A stretch of 18,085 nt of DNA from Enorma sp964624825 (GCA_964624825.1 CAZUYD010000033.1:1-18085); one strand, 5' to 3'. Counted from the first letter of the stretch, positions 7,981-15,600 are shown. Translations and numbers: made by a program. Notes: generated from the sequence alone by a model not told the origin.

Positions 7981-9390
7981 ATGGGCAAGGCGTTCGAGAG
8001 TCTCGGACGGTTTGAACGAAGGCTGGATGCCAAGCTTGTAGCCTCGATGGCGGCGGCGGGGAGCATGTCTTTTGCTGCGGTGGTGTTCGAGACGGCTCTC
8101 AACGTCGCACTGCCAACGCTCATGGAGGAGTTTTCCGTTGGGACGGCGACGATTCAATGGAGCACCTCAGGATACCTGCTCATGCTTTCGGTGGTCATTC
8201 CCACGTTTCCATGGCTTAAGAGCCGGTTTCCTTTGCGTCGGCTTTTCTTGGTGGCCGTTGTGCTGTTTATTGCGGGTACGCTGCTCTGCGGCTGTGCGCC
8301 GGCATTTCCAGTATTGCTGGCGGGGCGTTTAGTGCAAGGCGTTGGAACAGGCATCGCCATTCCTTTGATGCTCAGCATCGTTGTGGACCAGGTACCGCAT
8401 GAGCACATGGGTATGATGATGGGGTTTGCTTCGCTCATTACTGCGCTGGCGCCGGCAGTAGGCCCTACGTATGGCGGCTTCGTGATGAGCATAGCCTCGT
8501 GGCGCATGGTGTTCCTATTCTTGGTGCCGCTTGTGGTAGTGGCGCTCGGTGTTGGTGTTACGTGCCTACGTCAAGCAACGCCGCTCTCTGCCAGGCGTTT
8601 CGATGCGCTGGGGTCTATGCTGGTTGCTGCGGGGTTCTTTGCGCTTGTGTATGGATGCAACCTCTCCGCGGACGTTGGCTGGATCAGCATGCCAGTGCTT
8701 ATCTGCCTGATTGCCGCCGTGGTGGCGTTTGTATTGTTCTACCGGCATGCGCAACATGCTGAACGGCCGCTCATCAATGTAGCGGTTTTTTCATGCAGGA
8801 CGTTTGTGACCGAGGTGCTCGTGGTGCTGCTCGTGGCGTTTGCGATTTTGGCCTTTGCATACCTCGTACCCAACTACGCGCAGCTGGCGTTGGGAGTTGA
8901 CGAGTTGACGGCCGGTTCGCTCCTGCTGCCGGGATGCTTGGCAAGCGTGCTTTTTGGGCCGGTAGGCGGTCGATTGCTCGATCGCGGCGGCGCTCGACTA
9001 CCCATCATGGCTGGAATGAGCCTGCTCGTAGTTGCGACCGTGCTGTATGCGGCCATGGCTTCGTCGTTGACGCCCATGCTCATGATGGGAATCTACATAC
9101 TGTTTGGCGTGGGTCAGGGACTTGGTTTCAGCACGACGATGACCAACGGATTGGAAGCGTTGCCGGAAGATGAGCGCGCGGATGGCAACTCGGTGCTTAA
9201 CACGTTTCAACAACTCGGCGGTTCGATTGGCGTAAGCGTGGTGACGGCAGTCGTGGGTTCAGCTCAATCGGCTGCGCCAGACATAGCAACAGGTACCGCC
9301 ACGGGAGGCGCTTCAGCGTTTCTGCTTCTCGCGATCCTGATGGTTGTAGTATTGGTTCTGTCAGCACTGGTGCTGTTGAGGCGGGGTTGA
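7981..9390 (+). CDS. MFS transporter, DHA2 (EmrB/QacA) drug-efflux type
   Basis: A 469-aa, highly hydrophobic protein with roughly 13-14 membrane segments. Family motifs are visible: ETALNVALPTL at 37-47 (motif D1 of the drug:H+ antiporters), LAGRLVQGVGTG at 113-124 (motif B with Arg116), and AVGPTYGGF at about 159-167 (antiporter motif C). These point to a proton-driven exporter; the substrate cannot be told. About 20 cytoplasmic residues precede the first helix. The start follows AGAAGGGAA. The nucleoside hydrolase begins 68 bp later on the same strand, so the two may be co-transcribed, in which case a nucleoside or nucleoside-like substrate is worth considering, though that is speculation. 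Confidence 0.9.
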   Translation: MGKAFESLGRFERRLDAKLVASMAAAGSMSFAAVVFETALNVALPTLMEEFSVGTATIQWSTSGYLLMLSVVIPTFPWLKSRFPLRRLFLVAVVLFIAGTLLCGCAPAFPVLLAGRLVQGVGTGIAIPLMLSIVVDQVPHEHMGMMMGFASLITALAPAVGPTYGGFVMSIASWRMVFLFLVPLVVVALGVGVTCLRQATPLSARRFDALGSMLVAAGFFALVYGCNLSADVGWISMPVLICLIAAVVAFVLFYRHAQHAERPLINVAVFSCRTFVTEVLVVLLVAFAILAFAYLVPNYAQLALGVDELTAGSLLLPGCLASVLFGPVGGRLLDRGGARLPIMAGMSLLVVATVLYAAMASSLTPMLMMGIYILFGVGQGLGFSTTMTNGLEALPEDERADGNSVLNTFQQLGGSIGVSVVTAVVGSAQSAAPDIATGTATGGASAFLLLAILMVVVLVLSALVLLRRG

Positions 9391-9458
9391 GGCGTTAAGC
9401 TGGGATTCGTTCTGAGCTTTACGAGGCATGACGGGAAGAAGCGAGGTGAGGAGCTCTC

Positions 9459-10409
9459 ATGACGGAGCGTCTGTGTCCGAACCCTTCGAACATATGGATC
9501 GACTGCGATCCAGGCATTGATGATGCCGTTATGCTTGCGCTTTTAGCAAGCATGGGTAATGAGTGGCGTGTGTGTGGGATCTCAGCTGTTGCGGGAAACG
9601 TGCCGCTGGCAACGGTGACATCCAACATCACGCGTCTTGCGGGCTATTTCAATCTGCCGGATGTTCCGCTGTGCGCAGGCGCCTCTGAACCGATGGCGCG
9701 TCCTGTGCAGGATGCGGCAGAAGTACATGGGGCAAACGGCCTCGGCGGTGTCGAGCTGCCCGATAGCGATCGTCAGCTATCTTCCGTGCCTGCTGTCATC
9801 GCTCTGCGCGAGGCTATCTGCACTATGCCGCCGCACGCGCGCATGACCATCGTGGCCACAGGCCCGCTCACCAACGTTGCGCTCTTTCTGCGCACGTGCC
9901 CCGACGTGCTGTCGCGCGTGGAGCGCATCGTGCTGATGGGTGGTTCTACGGTGGGTGGCAATGTGACGCCCTGCGCCGAGTTCAACATTTGGGAAGATCC
10001 GGAGGCTGCGCGGATCGTATTCTCGAGTGGTGTATCCATTGTGATGTGCGGATTAGATGTGACGCTGCAATGCGGGCTCACGTCTAGGCAGTTGGACGAG
10101 CTGTCGACTGACCCAAATGAGCGCTGCCGTTCGCTCGCACAGATGCTTTCATTTTACAAGCCAGTTGATTCGGAGTGGGAGCATGGGGTTTGCGTCATTC
10201 ACGACGCGACGACAATCCTGTATTTGACGAATCCCGAGCTGTTTGATGGCGACTACGTGGCGGTCGAGGTCGACTGCGGCGAGGAGCACCGTGGCGAGAC
10301 GCACGTTGCTGAGCCGACTGCTGGCCGGGATGCAAATGTTTTACTGCTAAACAAGGTCAACATGATCGGTTTTCAGCAAGAGCTACTTGCCAGGTTGCAT
10401 GCTCTATAA
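9459..10409 (+). CDS. Inosine-uridine-preferring-type nucleoside hydrolase
   Basis: A 316-aa enzyme of the IunH/Rih superfamily, which splits N-glycosidic bonds of ribonucleosides to base and ribose using a Ca2+ ion. The calcium-binding DxDPGxDD motif is at 15-22 (Asp15, Asp17, Asp21, Asp22). VAGN is at 44-47, HGANGLGG at 90-97, ATGPLTN at 133-139, EFNIWEDPEAA at 174-184, and His248-Asp249 (HDAT) supplies the late active-site pair. Length and motif order are normal, so it should be active; purine versus pyrimidine preference is not visible. ATG 9459 follows GAGGTGAGGAG. It acts in nucleoside salvage in the cytoplasm. No clear terminator follows. Confidence 0.94.
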   Translation: MTERLCPNPSNIWIDCDPGIDDAVMLALLASMGNEWRVCGISAVAGNVPLATVTSNITRLAGYFNLPDVPLCAGASEPMARPVQDAAEVHGANGLGGVELPDSDRQLSSVPAVIALREAICTMPPHARMTIVATGPLTNVALFLRTCPDVLSRVERIVLMGGSTVGGNVTPCAEFNIWEDPEAARIVFSSGVSIVMCGLDVTLQCGLTSRQLDELSTDPNERCRSLAQMLSFYKPVDSEWEHGVCVIHDATTILYLTNPELFDGDYVAVEVDCGEEHRGETHVAEPTAGRDANVLLLNKVNMIGFQQELLARLHAL

Positions 10410-10521
10410 AAGGTATTCATGAGTGTTCTGCGCTCTGGTTGATAGGTATTGGATGGTGCGAGTACCGTGTCGCGCGGGACGCTGTGCGGCGCGGTGCTGG
10501 CTTTCGTCTTGATAACGCGGT

Positions 10522-10619
10522 GGTCAGGCGATAGGGTCGGCTAGGTCATTGTGCCTCTGCCCTTTCGGTGAAGTGTAGGAGAAAGGTCAGGCGATAAGGA
10601 GCTCGGCTAGGTCATCGTG
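10522..10619 (+). repeat. Imperfect direct repeat, two copies of about 32-35 bp
   Basis: Copy one (10522-10553) and copy two (10585-10619) share GGTCAGGCGATA at the left and TCGGCTAGGTCAT, then GTG, at the right, with a 3-bp length difference in between. The unit period is 63 bp. No gene overlaps it. Confidence 0.75.
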
Positions 10620-10735
10620 TTCACTAGCGGTATGGTCGCCTGTCTCGCGGTTCTGGGCTCAGGCACAGTTTTCTGCTGACAAGTTAGCGGCAGACAAGAT
10701 AGGGCATCTGTGACGTTTGATCTTGCATCCTGGCT

Positions 10736-10764
10736 GTCACGGTCGCCATGTGCTTCACCGTGAC
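10736..10764. terminator. 8-bp dyad between convergent genes (possible terminator without T-tract)
   Basis: GTCACGGT (10736-10743) pairs perfectly with ACCGTGAC (10757-10764) around a 13-nt loop. It lies downstream of both the nucleoside hydrolase and hypF, where a bidirectional terminator would be expected. Neither strand has a good T-run after the stem, so the role is uncertain. Confidence 0.35.
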
Positions 10765-10822
10765 CCGCTATTTTGATTTCCGCACTGGAGGTTTTCTGCG
10801 GATAGGTGAGTTTTTGCGTGGC

Positions 10823-13480
10823 TTAACGGGCAAGCCGCGCGCACGCAACGGCGGCTTGGCCATAAGCGAGCCCGCCGTCGTTCAGGGGCATCGCGTGAGC
10901 CATATGGACGGTGAACCCGTGACTGGCAAGCGCGGCGCATGTTCCCTCGAGGATGAGCCGGTTCATGAACACGCCACCCCCAAGCGCCACGTCGGTGATG
11001 CTTGTTTTCTCCCGCAGGTTACAGGCGATGTCGAGGATGAGCTGGGTCACAGAGGCATGGATATCGAGCGCGACCGCGGCGACGTCGCGGCCAGACGCGA
11101 TATCGTCGAGCGCGGCGGATACAAGCGGCTTCATATCGATGGCACATTGCCTATCGCGCGGAAGGAACTCACGTGCCGACAGCTCGCCCACGCGCATCTG
11201 GCGGGCACGGGTCGCATCGTCAGGGCGCGTTGCATCGTGCCAGCGGTAATCGAACCGATAGGCTTTGCGCGGGCGATATTCAGCGAGTGAGACATCTTGT
11301 GCGCGTCGCGTCGCCTGCGCGCCGCCTGCGCGGGAGCCCCGCACACTCCGCGCTCTGGCGTGCATGGCACCATGCCGCGCCGTTGCCTCGAGCTCAATCG
11401 CCGGCTCCCCTTCATAGGTTGCGGCATCGCAGATGCCGAGGATTGCGGCGAGCGCGTCGAGCAGCCTGCCCATGCTGCTCGTGTGCGGGCAGTTGAGGTT
11501 GCGTTCGACCATAGTTGCCAGGGTGGCGCGCTCAGCCGTGGAGAAGGAGCTGCGCAGATGGGCGGCGCCTGGGTGTTCGAGAAGGTCGAGTTTCGCGAGC
11601 AAGCCATACGCGCATCGGCGCGGGTCGCGCACGGCGGCCGCACCGCCGGGGAGCGGCCACGGTTCAAGATGAGCGGCGCGTGCGTATCCCGTGAGGTGGG
11701 CGATGAGTATTTCGCCGCCCCAGATCGTCCCATCGGTTCCCATCCCCGTCCCGTCAAACGCGATGCCGATCGCGGGCTGCTCCGCGGAAAGCCCTCCGCG
11801 CTGCATGGCTTCCGCCATGCTTGCCACGATATGAGCATGGTGGTGCTGCACCTCGATCAGCGGGAGCGTTTCTCGCATCGCTTCCGCTCGCGCCCACTGG
11901 CTCACAAGATATTGCGGGTGCAAGTCGCAGGCGATAGCCTGGGGCGCAAGGTCGAACAGCGCTGCCATGCGCGCACGCGTCTCGTGCCAGCAGTCAAGCG
12001 CTTCGCCGTGCTCCACGTCGCCGATATGCGGGGAGAGGAAGCACTGGGCGGAACCGTCGGTCTCCGCGCGGGTGTAGGCGAGCGTCGCCTTCTGCTCCGC
12101 TCCGCACGCAAGGATGCATGGGGCGGCAGCATCGTGCGACCGCAGCGCGACCGGCTGCGGTGCATAGCCTCGCGCTCGGCGCACGGGCAGCGCCGTGCCG
12201 CCTATGACGCGCACGACCGAATCGTCGAAGCGCGAGAGAATCGGCCGGTCGTTTCCGAGCAGCGCATCGGCGATGCCGCCCGCAACCAGCCGCGTCCATG
12301 CGCGCGCATCGTCAATCTCGATCGGTTCTCCGCTTATGTTGCCGCTGGTCATAACGAGTGCGGTCACCCCGCGGGCGCGACAGGCGGCGAGCAGCAGGTG
12401 TTGGAGCGGTGTATAGGGAAGCATCACGCCGATCTCGGGCAGGTCGAAGGCAACCGACGGCGCGATGGCGGCAGGTGCGGCTTTACGCAGCGGCGCGTCC
12501 GTGCTCGAAGTGCGCCGCGCCGCGGGTGTCTCGTCGGAATTCCGCTGAAGCAGGACGATGGGCCGTATGCTTCCCGTGAGCAGTTCGCGTTCGCCGGCGC
12601 TGACCTGGCATAGCTGTTCGGCAATGTCGAGCGAGGCGACCATGATGGCAAGCGGTTTGCGCGGCCGGCGCTTTCGCCGGCGCAGCTCGGCCACTACTAC
12701 CTCGTCTGTCGCGTTGCAGGCAAGGTGAAAGCCGCCGAGCCCCTTGATGGCAACGATGCCGCCTGCCGCAAGTATATCGGCGCATCGCTCGACGATCGCG
12801 TCGCTTTTCTCGCGTGAAATCCCCCACAGCGGCGCTTCGTCATCCCGTGCGCGCCACGAGATATGCGGGCCGCAGGCAAAGCAGGCGTTGGGCTGCGCAT
12901 GAAAGCGCCGGTCGCTGGGGTCGCGGTATTCAGCCGCGCATGCATCGCACAGGGGAAACGCATCCATGGAGGTCGAGGCGCGGTCGTAGGGCAGCGACCG
13001 AATGATGGTAAAGCGGGGGCCGCAGTTCGTGCAGTTGATGAACGGGTAGCGATACCGACGGTCCGAGGGGTCGAAGAGCTCGCGCAGGCAGTCGGGGCAC
13101 GTTGCGATGTCGGGCGAGACGAGCGTGGTGCGCTCAGCGCCGTCATCGGATGCGCGAATGACGAAGAGCCGGTTGCGCTCGCAGCCGTCTGGGCGGTCGC
13201 AGGCATACGCATCGTCCGCGCGCTCATCGTTCACGCATTCACCCTCATCAACTGCGGAGACCTCGATCGCGTCGATTCGCGCGGCGACCGGCGCATGGTC
13301 GCGGAGCGCCTGGGTGAACAGCTCGAGCGCTCGCTCGCTCGCCGTCGCTTCGATATGCACCCCGTCGCCGGCGTTGAGCACCCATCCCCGGATGCCATGC
13401 GCCACCGCTTCGCGGTAGATGAAGGGGCGCATGCCAACGCCCTGGACGATGCCGGTTATGTGCATGGTGACGCGCGGCAT
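10823..13480 (-). CDS. hypF: Carbamoyltransferase HypF, [NiFe]-hydrogenase maturation
   Basis: An 885-aa protein with all HypF parts in order. An acylphosphatase domain (1-78) has QGVGMRPF with Arg18 and Asn36. Four zinc CxxC pairs follow (C128/C131, C150/C153, C178/C181, C200/C203). A YrdC-like domain (about 230-440) has RPRKPLAIM and VMTSGNISGEP. A Kae1-like domain (about 450-885) has the metal-binding HHHAH at 546-550, FDGTGMGTDG, and a late DGGLAYGQ. HypF converts carbamoyl phosphate to a carbamoyl adenylate and loads HypE, the source of CN ligands of the NiFe centre. It is longer than the usual 750-800 aa because of linkers at about 78-105, 318-345 and 700-780. ATG 13480 follows AAAGG and is 9 bp after nikR, suggesting an operon. 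Confidence 0.96.
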   Translation of the reverse strand: MPRVTMHITGIVQGVGMRPFIYREAVAHGIRGWVLNAGDGVHIEATASERALELFTQALRDHAPVAARIDAIEVSAVDEGECVNDERADDAYACDRPDGCERNRLFVIRASDDGAERTTLVSPDIATCPDCLRELFDPSDRRYRYPFINCTNCGPRFTIIRSLPYDRASTSMDAFPLCDACAAEYRDPSDRRFHAQPNACFACGPHISWRARDDEAPLWGISREKSDAIVERCADILAAGGIVAIKGLGGFHLACNATDEVVVAELRRRKRRPRKPLAIMVASLDIAEQLCQVSAGERELLTGSIRPIVLLQRNSDETPAARRTSSTDAPLRKAAPAAIAPSVAFDLPEIGVMLPYTPLQHLLLAACRARGVTALVMTSGNISGEPIEIDDARAWTRLVAGGIADALLGNDRPILSRFDDSVVRVIGGTALPVRRARGYAPQPVALRSHDAAAPCILACGAEQKATLAYTRAETDGSAQCFLSPHIGDVEHGEALDCWHETRARMAALFDLAPQAIACDLHPQYLVSQWARAEAMRETLPLIEVQHHHAHIVASMAEAMQRGGLSAEQPAIGIAFDGTGMGTDGTIWGGEILIAHLTGYARAAHLEPWPLPGGAAAVRDPRRCAYGLLAKLDLLEHPGAAHLRSSFSTAERATLATMVERNLNCPHTSSMGRLLDALAAILGICDAATYEGEPAIELEATARHGAMHARARSVRGSRAGGAQATRRAQDVSLAEYRPRKAYRFDYRWHDATRPDDATRARQMRVGELSAREFLPRDRQCAIDMKPLVSAALDDIASGRDVAAVALDIHASVTQLILDIACNLREKTSITDVALGGGVFMNRLILEGTCAALASHGFTVHMAHAMPLNDGGLAYGQAAVACARLAR

Positions 13481-13489
13481 GGTGAGCCT

Positions 13490-13924
13490 TTACAGGTCCA
13501 GGCTTGTTCCCGTGGCCGCGCAGGTGAGCTTGCCGTGGTGTACGCCGCGCAGGCCGAGCAGCTTGTCCGTGAGCTCGTAGACGCGCGCACCCTGGCCGCG
13601 CACGGCGAGAATCTCCAAGCAATTATGGTGGTCGAGGTGCACGTGCATGGTCGAGACGATCTCGTCGGCGTAATCGTGTTGGATCTCGTCGAGGCGGCGG
13701 GTCAGATCCCCGGTGTGGTGGTCATAGATCATCGTCAACGATCCTATGACCTGCGCTTCGGGTGTTTTCTGCTCATCTTCTACCAGTGTTGAGCGCATGA
13801 GGTCGCGAATCGCTTCGGAGCGGTTTGCCCCGTCGCCGCGTCGCGCGATGTACGCATCGAAGGCGGCGAGCAGGTCTTCTGGAACGGCGACGGAGAACCG
13901 AACGAGGTCGGCCGGGTATCCCAT
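13490..13924 (-). CDS. nikR: Nickel-responsive transcriptional regulator NikR
   Basis: A 144-aa NikR. The N-terminal ribbon-helix-helix DNA-binding domain covers about 8-46 (VRFSVAVPEDLLAAFD, NRSEAIRDLMR). The C-terminal ACT-like domain carries the square-planar nickel ligands: His83, His94, His96 and Cys102, which match E. coli His76, His87, His89 and Cys95 with a constant offset of seven. It is therefore expected to bind Ni2+ and act as a repressor. The ATG is 2 bp past the stop of the upstream 82-aa gene (CTAGCCATG on the coding strand) and has a weak ribosome site, so translation is probably coupled to that gene. hypF follows by 9 bp. Likely targets are its own unit and nickel uptake or hydrogenase genes; the former is inferred from context. 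Confidence 0.95.
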   Translation of the reverse strand: MGYPADLVRFSVAVPEDLLAAFDAYIARRGDGANRSEAIRDLMRSTLVEDEQKTPEAQVIGSLTMIYDHHTGDLTRRLDEIQHDYADEIVSTMHVHLDHHNCLEILAVRGQGARVYELTDKLLGLRGVHHGKLTCAATGTSLDL

Positions 13925-13926
13925 GG

Positions 13927-14175
13927 CTAGACCAACCGCACGGTGCCGACGGCGTTATGGTCCTTTTCGATGGCGTCCTCATACCCCTCGAGTGCCGCGC
14001 GCGCCTCGTCGAGCGCTGCCATGGCGGTGGAGAGCTTCGCCCCGATGCACTCCATCTCGAACGCCTCGGTCGCGTGGAGCAGGTCATGGCTCCACGAGCG
14101 CGCCAGGCAGATCGCGTCGTCGACCTGCTTCACGCTCATCGCGAGCTGGCTCATGTTCATACCTACGTCGTGCAT
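13927..14175 (-). CDS. Unrecognised 82-aa helical protein, first gene of the nikR-hypF unit
   Basis: I do not recognise this family. It is small, mostly alpha-helical by composition, with no signal peptide or membrane segment. It starts MHDVGMNMSQLAMSVKQVDD and contains two helical stretches of leucine, alanine and acidic residues that could form a helical hairpin or coiled coil. Potential metal ligands are His2, Cys23, His30, His34, Cys43 and His73. I choose ATG 14175 because AAGGGGATCGTC lies just upstream; an earlier in-frame ATG at 14211 has no good ribosome site. It ends 2 bp before the NikR start. The tight coupling implies a nickel or hydrogenase-related job, but that is guilt by association only. 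Confidence 0.75.
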   Translation of the reverse strand: MHDVGMNMSQLAMSVKQVDDAICLARSWSHDLLHATEAFEMECIGAKLSTAMAALDEARAALEGYEDAIEKDHNAVGTVRLV

Positions 14176-14197
14176 GACGATCCCCTTACCTGCGAAC

Positions 14198-14232
14198 GCC
14201 GACAAACCCATCTACGATGGTAGCTTGTCGGC
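14198..14232 (-). promoter_or_regulatory. Nested dyad upstream of the 82-aa/nikR/hypF unit (possible operator)
   Basis: Outer arms GCCGACAA (14198-14205) and TTGTCGGC (14225-14232) are perfect inverted repeats 19 bp apart. Nested inside is CCATC (14208-14212) with GATGG (14216-14220). It lies 22 bp upstream of the start codon at 14175 and downstream of the thioredoxin stop. Its position suits an operator, plausibly for NikR itself. The half-site spacing differs from the E. coli NikR site, and the hairpin could also serve as a thioredoxin 3' end, though no T-tract follows. Confidence 0.45.
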
Positions 14233-14262
14233 GCGCGTTTGGATGTGCTCGGCACGAGCGAA

Positions 14263-14583
14263 TCAGATGTATTTTTCAATCTCCGCTGCAAGCGCGGGTT
14301 TCGGCATGGCGCCCACGATGCGGTTGATCTCTTCGCCACCTTTAAGGATAACGAGGGTCGGGATGGACATCACGCCGTACTTCATGGCGATATCTTGGTT
14401 CTCATCCACGTTGCATTTGGTAACGACGAGCCGGTCGGCCAGCTCATCTGCCAGTTCATCGACGATGGGCGAAACCATGCGACATGGACCGCACCATGCT
14501 GCCCAGAAGTCAACGAGAACGGGAAGCTCCTCGTTTAAGAGCTCATCGAAATTATCCGTGGTTACCTCGGTGACGGCAGCCAT
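14263..14583 (-). CDS. trxA: Thioredoxin
   Basis: A 106-aa classical thioredoxin. The active-site motif WCGPC is at 30-34 (Cys31, Cys34) after the strand PVLVDFWAAW, and the conserved cis-proline is Pro75 in SIPT. It reduces protein disulfides in the cytoplasm with electrons from thioredoxin reductase. Length is normal. I start at ATG 14583, preceded by AAGGAGGAATC; the longer frame to 14673 adds 30 residues with no homology feel. A TACAAT box lies in the upstream region but no convincing -35. It is divergent from the 195-aa gene. It may be the paralogue-type trx rather than the single trxA, so the symbol is tentative. Confidence 0.93.
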   Translation of the reverse strand: MAAVTEVTTDNFDELLNEELPVLVDFWAAWCGPCRMVSPIVDELADELADRLVVTKCNVDENQDIAMKYGVMSIPTLVILKGGEEINRIVGAMPKPALAAEIEKYI

Positions 14584-14767
14584 GATTCCTCCTTGGATGA
14601 GACGGCGCATTGTAGTACGGGTACCGGTGTCTAATTCGGTCTCGTTATACCCACTCGATACGAATCGTTGCACGTCTATGGCAAGCGGCTGCGGTGCTCG
14701 AATTCGGGCAGATGATGCCTACAATATATGACGGAAACCGGGTGAAGCGAGCAAGGGGGCAAAGACC
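14584..14767. promoter_or_regulatory. Divergent promoter region (thioredoxin minus, 195-aa gene plus)
   Basis: A 184-bp space between divergent starts. A minus-strand TACAAT box lies in the stretch near 14609-14614. A plus-strand TACAAT occurs at 14720-14725, about 43 bp ahead of ATG 14768. Neither has a strong -35 at standard spacing, so these are candidates only. Confidence 0.35.
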
Positions 14768-15355
14768 ATGGCGCTATCGGCAGCGAGCCGCCGCGAGGCG
14801 CTACTCGGAGCGGCGCGGCAGGAATTCGAGCACCTCGCGAAGGCGGGCGTGCGGATGTTCGGGAATGCATTCTCGCCTATCGTGCTCGTAAAGGGAGAGC
14901 TCAACGAAGCTGAGCGGGCAGGGGGAGACGTGCTGGCGGGCGCGGATGGTGATGCGCTGCGCGCCGCACTCGGTCGCCTGGGGTATGCGCCAGAGGATTT
15001 CTGCGCGCTGAGTGCCGTAGCGGGCGCTGGCGATTGCGCTGTGGCACCGACAACTCCAGTGGGCAGCATGCTTTCGCCCGATGTATTTCGCGAGGCATTG
15101 GAGGCGCTCGATCCCGAAGCGATCGTGTTGCTCGATGATGCCGCGGCTACCGAGATGCGCGAGGCATACGCCGCAGAGCTTGCGGCGATCGAGCAGTTCG
15201 ATGTCGCGATGCTCGCACCGGGGCTTGTCGCCCGCGTGCTGGGTCGCCGCGTCCTGGCGCTCGATGGGTTTGAAGCGGCGCTCGGCGACGCGGCGGCCAA
15301 GCAGCGCATGTGGGCATACCTTAAGCAGTTGCCGCCGGCCGGTGCTCCCTACTAA
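14768..15355 (+). CDS. Conserved-looking 195-aa protein, weak uracil-DNA-glycosylase-like pattern
   Basis: A soluble, alanine-rich protein I cannot name with certainty. The layout FSPIVLVKGELNEAE (about 35-49), then DALRAALGRLGYAPEDFCAL (about 61-80), then REALEALDPEAIVLLDDAAA (about 108-127) follows the order of landmarks in family-4/5 uracil-DNA glycosylases (GEAPG.., L..L..LG, C..L..L.P..IV.LG..A). The catalytic GEAPG, the Fe-S cysteines and a clear C-terminal HPS-type motif are not seen, so if it belongs to that superfamily it has probably lost or changed activity. ATG 14768 follows AAGGGGGCAAAG, a good ribosome site. It is divergent from thioredoxin and no gene follows on its strand for over 1.3 kb. 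Confidence 0.72.
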   Translation: MALSAASRREALLGAARQEFEHLAKAGVRMFGNAFSPIVLVKGELNEAERAGGDVLAGADGDALRAALGRLGYAPEDFCALSAVAGAGDCAVAPTTPVGSMLSPDVFREALEALDPEAIVLLDDAAATEMREAYAAELAAIEQFDVAMLAPGLVARVLGRRVLALDGFEAALGDAAAKQRMWAYLKQLPPAGAPY

Positions 15356-15402
15356 TATTGCTTGTTCGCGGTTCGTTCCAGCCGTGTTTTACGTGTTTCA
15401 TC

Positions 15403-15577
15403 TGTTTCACGCGGTCGGATCTCAAGTTTGGCGACACTTTTTCGAGTATCTCGAGTATCCTCGGTCTTTGTCTCTAAGAATTCGCAGGTACAGGGCTCGC
15501 TGTTTTTCCGGCTACTTTTAAAAATGCCAAATAGTGTCGCCAAACTTGAAAAGTGGCTATGACCACCCCGTGAAACA
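15403..15577. repeat. Long interrupted inverted repeat, possible MITE-like element
   Basis: Inner arms TCAAGTTTGGCGACACT (15422-15438) and AGTGTCGCCAAACTTGA (15533-15549) are perfect 17-bp inverted repeats. Outer arms TGTTTCACG (15403-15411) and CGTGAAACA (15569-15577) also match perfectly. The interior of about 94 bp is AT-richer than its surroundings and includes a short CGAGTAT direct repeat. No transposase is present. It could be a non-autonomous element, a structured RNA or a recombination site. Confidence 0.7.
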
Positions 15578-15600
15578 TGCCGCAGCGTGCGATAATCCAC

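Larger units (their letters stand above)
10410..10822. other. Gene-free 413-bp convergent region with repeats and dyads
   Basis: This region separates the nucleoside hydrolase (plus) from the end of hypF (minus). It holds a degenerate direct repeat (10522-10619), an 8-bp dyad (10736-10764) and a 6-bp dyad TCCGCA/TGCGGA near 10778-10801. No convincing ORF, tRNA or strong T-tract terminator is seen. Short plus-strand ORFs from 10748 onward run antisense to hypF and are judged shadows. Confidence 0.5.

Noticed and set aside
11297..12613. 438-aa plus-strand ORF inside hypF
   Set aside because: It is antisense to the conserved YrdC/Kae1 domains of hypF; long antisense frames are expected in GC-rich coding DNA. 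It has Arg-rich, low-character sequence and no ribosome site.
12863..13792. 309-aa plus-strand ORF across hypF and nikR
   Set aside because: It spans two real minus-strand genes in antisense and has no recognisable domains.
14176..14211. Upstream ATG (14211) as start of the 82-aa gene
   Set aside because: The ATG at 14175 has a strong ribosome site while the upstream one has none and overlaps the palindrome.
15352..15600. 82-aa minus-strand and 66-aa plus-strand ORFs in the inverted repeat
   Set aside because: No ribosome sites, and the shared peptides arise from the inverted DNA arms.
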